Source of the DNA: Methylobacterium sp. J-026
GTDB taxonomy: Bacteria; Pseudomonadota; Alphaproteobacteria; Rhizobiales; Beijerinckiaceae
DNA: 64,000 nucleotides
Direction of reading: 5' to 3'
NCBI RefSeq assembly: GCF_022829585.1
Contig: NZ_JAKSYC010000069.1
Location: forward strand, 1 to 64,000
Below the pieces are notes generated by a model. It worked only from the letters and a program-made list of their open reading frames with translations. It was not told the DNA's origin and ran no database searches. Position numbers and translations under genes: made by a program. Shown here in pieces: positions 60,294-64,000 of the stretch (position 1 is its first letter; the number at the start of each line of letters is the position of its first letter).

Positions 60294-61232
60294 ATGGACG
60301 CTCTCGCCGTCATCCTCGAAGGACCGGAGCGCCTCGCCATCCAGCATCTTCCGCTGACCCCTCCCGGCGAGGCCGACGCGGTCGTCGCCGTGGCCTGGAG
60401 CGGGATCAGCACCGGGACCGAGCGCCTGCTCTGGTTGGGCCGGATGCCGCCGTTCCCGGGCATGGGCTATCCCCTGGTGCCGGGCTACGAGTCGGTGGGC
60501 ACAGTCGTGGAGGCCGATGCCGCCGGTGCGGTCCGGGTCGGCCAGACCGTCTACGTCCCGGGGGCGCGCTGCTTCGGCCCCGTGCGCGGCCTGTTCGGCG
60601 GCGCCGCCTCCCATCTCGTGGCGCCGGCCGCGCGTCTCGTCGCGGTCGATGCGGCGCTGGGCGACCGTGCCTGCCTGCTCGCCCTGGCGGCAACCGCCTA
60701 CCGGGCGCTGGGCGGAATCCGTCCCGGCGCGACCCCGCTGATCGTCGGGCACGGGGTGCTCGGGCGGCTGCTCGCCCGCCTGACCCTGGTGGCCGGCGCG
60801 GAGCCCACCGTGTGGGAGACGGACCTGACCCGCATCGCGGGGGACCACGGCTACCCGGTGGTGACGCCCCAGGCGGATCCGCGGCGCGACTATGCGGTCG
60901 TCACAGATGTGAGCGGCGATGCCTCCGGGCTGGACGCGCTGATCGCCCGCCTCGCCCCCGGCGGCGAGATCGTACTGGCCGGCTTCTACGAGGCGCCGCT
61001 CAGCTTCACCTTCCCCCCCGCCTTCATGCGGGAGGCCCGGATCCGGATCTCCGCCGAGTTCCGCCCCGAGGATCTCGCCGCCGTGACGGCGCTGATCGAG
61101 GGCGGCCGGCTCAATCTCGACGGGCTGATCACGCACCGCACCCCGGCCGCTCGGGCCGAGGACGCCTATCGCACAGCCTTCGCCGATCCCGCCTGCCTGA
61201 AGATGATTCTCGACTGGAGGGACGCCGCGTGA
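60294..61232 (+). CDS. bchC: 3-hydroxyethyl bacteriochlorophyllide a dehydrogenase
   Basis: A 312-residue alcohol-dehydrogenase-like enzyme that oxidises the C3 hydroxyethyl group to acetyl in bacteriochlorophyll a synthesis. Features are [31 protein letters not shown] near the start, [15 protein letters not shown], the nucleotide-binding [14 protein letters not shown] and [14 protein letters not shown]. The start ATG 60294 ([11 protein letters not shown]) matches BchC proteins; the upstream extension to 60216 lies in the promoter. It begins the bchCXYZ operon. Confidence 0.94.
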   Translation: MDALAVILEGPERLAIQHLPLTPPGEADAVVAVAWSGISTGTERLLWLGRMPPFPGMGYPLVPGYESVGTVVEADAAGAVRVGQTVYVPGARCFGPVRGLFGGAASHLVAPAARLVAVDAALGDRACLLALAATAYRALGGIRPGATPLIVGHGVLGRLLARLTLVAGAEPTVWETDLTRIAGDHGYPVVTPQADPRRDYAVVTDVSGDASGLDALIARLAPGGEIVLAGFYEAPLSFTFPPAFMREARIRISAEFRPEDLAAVTALIEGGRLNLDGLITHRTPAARAEDAYRTAFADPACLKMILDWRDAA

Positions 61233-62233
61233 ACGTTCAGCTCAACAAAGCCGCCCTCAGCCAGGCCACCCAGCTCCGCGCCGAAGCGGCGATCGAGCCG
61301 GACGCGGTCCCGACCGCCCCGGTGAAGAAGGAGACGCAGATCATCGCGATCTACGGCAAGGGCGGCATCGGCAAGTCGTTCACCCTGGCCAATCTCAGCT
61401 ACATGATGGCCCAGCAGGGCAAGAAGGTCCTGCTGATCGGCTGCGACCCGAAGAGCGACACCACCTCGCTGCTGTTCGGCGGCAAGGCCTGCCCGACCAT
61501 CATCGAGACCTCGACCCGGAAGAAGCTCGCCGGCGAGGCGGTGGCGATCGGCGACGTCTGCTTCAAGCGCGACGGCGTCTACGCCATGGAACTCGGCGGC
61601 CCGGAAGTCGGACGCGGCTGCGGCGGCCGCGGCATCATCCACGGCTTCGAGCTGCTGGAGAAGCTGGGCTTCCACGATTGGGGCTTCGACTTCGTCCTGC
61701 TGGACTTCCTCGGCGACGTGGTCTGCGGCGGCTTCGGCCTGCCGATCGCCCGGGACATGTGCCAGAAGGTCATCGTCGTCGGCTCGAACGACCTGCAATC
61801 CCTTTACGTCGCCAACAACGTCTGCTCGGCGGTGGAGTATTTCCGCAAGCTCGGCGGCAATGTCGGGGTCGGCGGCCTGGTGATCAACAAGGACGACGGC
61901 ACCGGCGAGGCCCAGGCCTTCGCGGACGCCGCCGGCATCCCGGTCCTGGCCTCGATCCCGGCCGACGACGACATCCGCCGCAAGAGCGCGAATTACGAGA
62001 TCATCGGCCGGCCGGAGAGCCGCTGGGGCTCGCTGTTCTCCGACCTCGCCGCCAACGTCGCCGACGCCGCGCCGCACCGGCCAACGCCGCTGACACAGGA
62101 CGGGCTGCTCGGCCTGTTCTCCAGCGACGTGACCGGCCGCGACGTGGTGCTGGTCCCGGCGACCCACGAGGACATGTGCGGCGTCGCCCACGTGACCAAG
62201 CCGTCCCTCGAAGTCGTCTACGACGAGGTTTGA
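61229..62233 (+). CDS. bchX: Chlorophyllide a reductase iron protein subunit X
   Basis: A 334-residue nitrogenase-iron-protein homologue that passes electrons, with ATP hydrolysis, to BchYZ for reduction of ring B of chlorophyllide. The P-loop GKGGIGKS is at residues 43-50, and the [4Fe-4S]-ligand cysteines are C131 (GRGCGGRG) and C166 (DVVCGGFG). GTG 61229 overlaps the bchC stop (GTGA), with GGAGG 8 bases upstream. The length agrees with BchX rather than the shorter BchL. Confidence 0.96.
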   Translation: MNVQLNKAALSQATQLRAEAAIEPDAVPTAPVKKETQIIAIYGKGGIGKSFTLANLSYMMAQQGKKVLLIGCDPKSDTTSLLFGGKACPTIIETSTRKKLAGEAVAIGDVCFKRDGVYAMELGGPEVGRGCGGRGIIHGFELLEKLGFHDWGFDFVLLDFLGDVVCGGFGLPIARDMCQKVIVVGSNDLQSLYVANNVCSAVEYFRKLGGNVGVGGLVINKDDGTGEAQAFADAAGIPVLASIPADDDIRRKSANYEIIGRPESRWGSLFSDLAANVADAAPHRPTPLTQDGLLGLFSSDVTGRDVVLVPATHEDMCGVAHVTKPSLEVVYDEV

Positions 62234-62236
62234 GGC

Positions 62237-63781
62237 ATGGCCGTCTCCCTCGACATCGCCGATCTGCGGGCCCGCCCCCGCGCCGCCGCCCCGCCGGCCG
62301 AGGCGATCAACCTCGACGCCACGAAGGGCGACGGGCTGGGCTGCCATTCCGGCAAGGACGCGATGCGGGAAGCCGCCGAGGCGGCCGGGATGTCGGAGAC
62401 GCTGGCGCAGCTCCGCGAGGACTACCCGCAGGGGCCGCACGACCAGCCGCAGAGCATGTGCCCGGCCTTCGGCTCGCTCCGGGTCGGCCTCCGGATGCGC
62501 CGGACCGCCACGATCCTCTCGGGCTCGGCCTGCTGCGTCTACGGCCTGACCTTCACGTCGCACTTCTACGGAGCCCGCCGCAGCGTCGGCTACGTGCCGT
62601 TCAATTCGGAGACGCTGGTCACCGGCAAGCTGTTCGAGGACATCCGCGAGGCGGTCTACGCCACGGCCAAGCCCGCGGATTACGACGCCGTCGTCGTCAT
62701 CAACCTCTGCGTGCCGACCGCCTCGGGCGTCCCGCTCCGCCTGCTGCCGAAGGAGATCGACGGCGTCCGGGTGATCGGCATCGACGTCCCGGGCTTCGGT
62801 GTCCCGACCCATGCCGAGGCCAAGGACGTGCTGGCCGGCGCCATGCTCAAGGTCGCCCGCTCGGAGGCCGAGCAGGGCCCGGTGGCGGCGCCCCGCGGCG
62901 GCCGTTCGGAGCGTCCGAGCGTGGCGCTGCTGGGCGAGGTCTTTCCCGCCGACCCGGTGGTGATCGGCGCGCTGCTGGAGCCCCTCGGCCTCGCGGCCGG
63001 CCCGGTGGTGCCGACCCGGGAGTGGCGGGAGCTCTACGCGGCCCTCGATTGCGCCGCCGTGGCGGCGATCCACCCGTTCTACACGGCCTCGATCCGCGAG
63101 TTCGAGGCCGCTGGCCGGCCGATCGTCGGCTCCGCGCCGGTGGGCGTCGACGGCACCGCCGACTGGCTCGACCGGATCGGCGCGGCCTGCGGGGTCGCCC
63201 GCGGCACCGTCGAGGCGGCCAAGAACCGGATCCTGCCCGGCATCCGCGGGGCGCTCGCCGCCATGCCGATCAAGGGCCGGATCACGCTCTCGGGCTACGA
63301 GGGCTCGGAGCTGCTGGTGGCGCGCCTCCTCGTCGAGAGCGGCGCCGAGGTGCCCTATGTCGGCACCGCCTGCCCACGCACCCCCTGGTCCGAAGCCGAC
63401 CGCGACTGGCTGGAAGCCCGCGGCACGCAGGTTCAGTACCGCGCCTCCCTGGAGGACGACCTCTACGCCCTCGACTCGCTCAAGCCCGACCTCGCCATCG
63501 GCACGACGCCGGTGGTGCAGCGGGCCAAGGAGCGCGGTACCCCCGCGCTCTACTTCACCAACCTGATCTCGGCCCGCCCGCTGATGGGCGCGGCCGGCGC
63601 CGGATCCCTCGCCACGGTGATCAACGCCGCGCTCGGCAACAAGGCGCGGTTCGACGCCATGCGCGACTTCTTCGAGGGCGTCGGCACCGGCTACGCCGCC
63701 GGTGTTTGGCAGGACGTCCCGCAGAAGCGCCAGGGCCCGAAGATCGAGGGCGCAGCGAAGCCGATCGGGGAGATGGCGTGA
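62237..63781 (+). CDS. bchY: Chlorophyllide a reductase subunit Y
   Basis: A 514-residue NifD-like subunit forming the catalytic heterotetramer with Bch[19 protein letters not shown] near the N-terminus and [11 protein letters not shown] and [20 protein letters not shown] carry the cluster-binding cysteines. The C-terminal [17 protein letters not shown] is typical. The stop overlaps the bchZ start by one base. Confidence 0.95.
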   Translation: MAVSLDIADLRARPRAAAPPAEAINLDATKGDGLGCHSGKDAMREAAEAAGMSETLAQLREDYPQGPHDQPQSMCPAFGSLRVGLRMRRTATILSGSACCVYGLTFTSHFYGARRSVGYVPFNSETLVTGKLFEDIREAVYATAKPADYDAVVVINLCVPTASGVPLRLLPKEIDGVRVIGIDVPGFGVPTHAEAKDVLAGAMLKVARSEAEQGPVAAPRGGRSERPSVALLGEVFPADPVVIGALLEPLGLAAGPVVPTREWRELYAALDCAAVAAIHPFYTASIREFEAAGRPIVGSAPVGVDGTADWLDRIGAACGVARGTVEAAKNRILPGIRGALAAMPIKGRITLSGYEGSELLVARLLVESGAEVPYVGTACPRTPWSEADRDWLEARGTQVQYRASLEDDLYALDSLKPDLAIGTTPVVQRAKERGTPALYFTNLISARPLMGAAGAGSLATVINAALGNKARFDAMRDFFEGVGTGYAAGVWQDVPQKRQGPKIEGAAKPIGEMA

Positions 63782-64000
63782 TGCTGATCCTCGATCACGA
63801 CAGGGCGGGCGGCTACTGGGGCGCGGTCTACGTCTTCACGGCGATCAAGGGCCTTCAGGTCGTCATCGACGGACCGGTCGGCTGCGAGAACCTGCCGGTG
63901 ACCTCGGTGCTGCACTACACCGACGCGCTGCCGCCGCACGAGCTTCCGATCGTCGTCACCGGCTTGGCGGAGGAGGAACTCGGCCGCCACGGCACCGAGG
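63781..64000 (+). CDS. bchZ: Chlorophyllide a reductase subunit Z, cut by window edge
   Basis: The first 73 codons are visible, beginning [19 protein letters not shown], followed by [24 protein letters not shown], a BchZ hallmark whose cysteine is likely a cluster ligand. It starts at ATG 63781, overlapping the bchY stop (TGATG). The frame is open at the window end. Confidence 0.95.
   Translation, partial: MLILDHDRAGGYWGAVYVFTAIKGLQVVIDGPVGCENLPVTSVLHYTDALPPHELPIVVTGLAEEELGRHGTE

Overview
The window is GC-rich (about 70 percent), densely packed DNA from an alphaproteobacterium. The gene content points to the order Rhizobiales and most likely to Methylobacterium: genes for bacteriochlorophyll a and spirilloxanthin-type carotenoids sit among ordinary heterotroph genes, with a urease operon and many short ATGA or GTGA gene overlaps. 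The genus is inferred from gene content and compositional style, because no database could be searched.

Layout. 1-9.5 kb: an ABC-F ATPase (cut by the window edge), an HD-GYP protein, LpxC divergent from a Crp/Fnr regulator, a PotABC-type importer without its binding protein, and a sodium:solute symporter with its DUF3311 partner. 9.5-14.1 kb: a secreted peptide and a leftward urease operon, ureAB (fused)-ureC-ureE-ureF-ureG, with no ureD in the window. 14.1-18.2 kb: a LysR regulator, a GNAT/cysteine-hydrolase pair and small hypothetical genes. 18.4-23 kb: an RND efflux adaptor and pump. 23.1-27.1 kb: an acyl-CoA catabolic operon (CaiB/BaiF transferase, SDR, acyl-CoA dehydrogenase, MaoC-like hydratase). 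27.1-34.1 kb: Ohr, adenine deaminase, IlvD, two SGNH hydrolases and GDP-L-fucose synthase.

34.3-41.5 kb: crtI-crtB and a small membrane ORF, hemC, a Tat-exported phosphoesterase, a secreted protein, the acyl-CoA carboxylase beta subunit and tRNA-Val(CAC). 41.6-44.2 kb: a Rdx/SelW-like protein and an HWE histidine kinase. 44.2-55.6 kb: eight leftward genes, each overlapping the next by 4-13 bases: two MurG-like glycosyltransferases (one fused to a deacetylase-like domain), a GT4 glycosyltransferase, and a full Opp-type ABC importer with an embedded methyltransferase-like gene. This is the best candidate here for an undescribed system. 55.7-64 kb: the photosynthesis block crtC-crtD leftward, then crtE-crtF and bchC-X-Y-Z rightward, running off the right end.

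Three perfect TGT-N12-ACA sites with TGTCA or TGACA half-sites lie exactly at the crtI, crtD/crtE and bchC promoters. They match the known PpsR/CrtJ operator and imply one light/oxygen-controlled regulon across the two separated photosynthesis segments. The crtI operator covers the apparent crtI start codon. Both crtC and crtF keep family-like sequence upstream of their first ordinary start codon, so the translation starts in this block deserve direct mapping.
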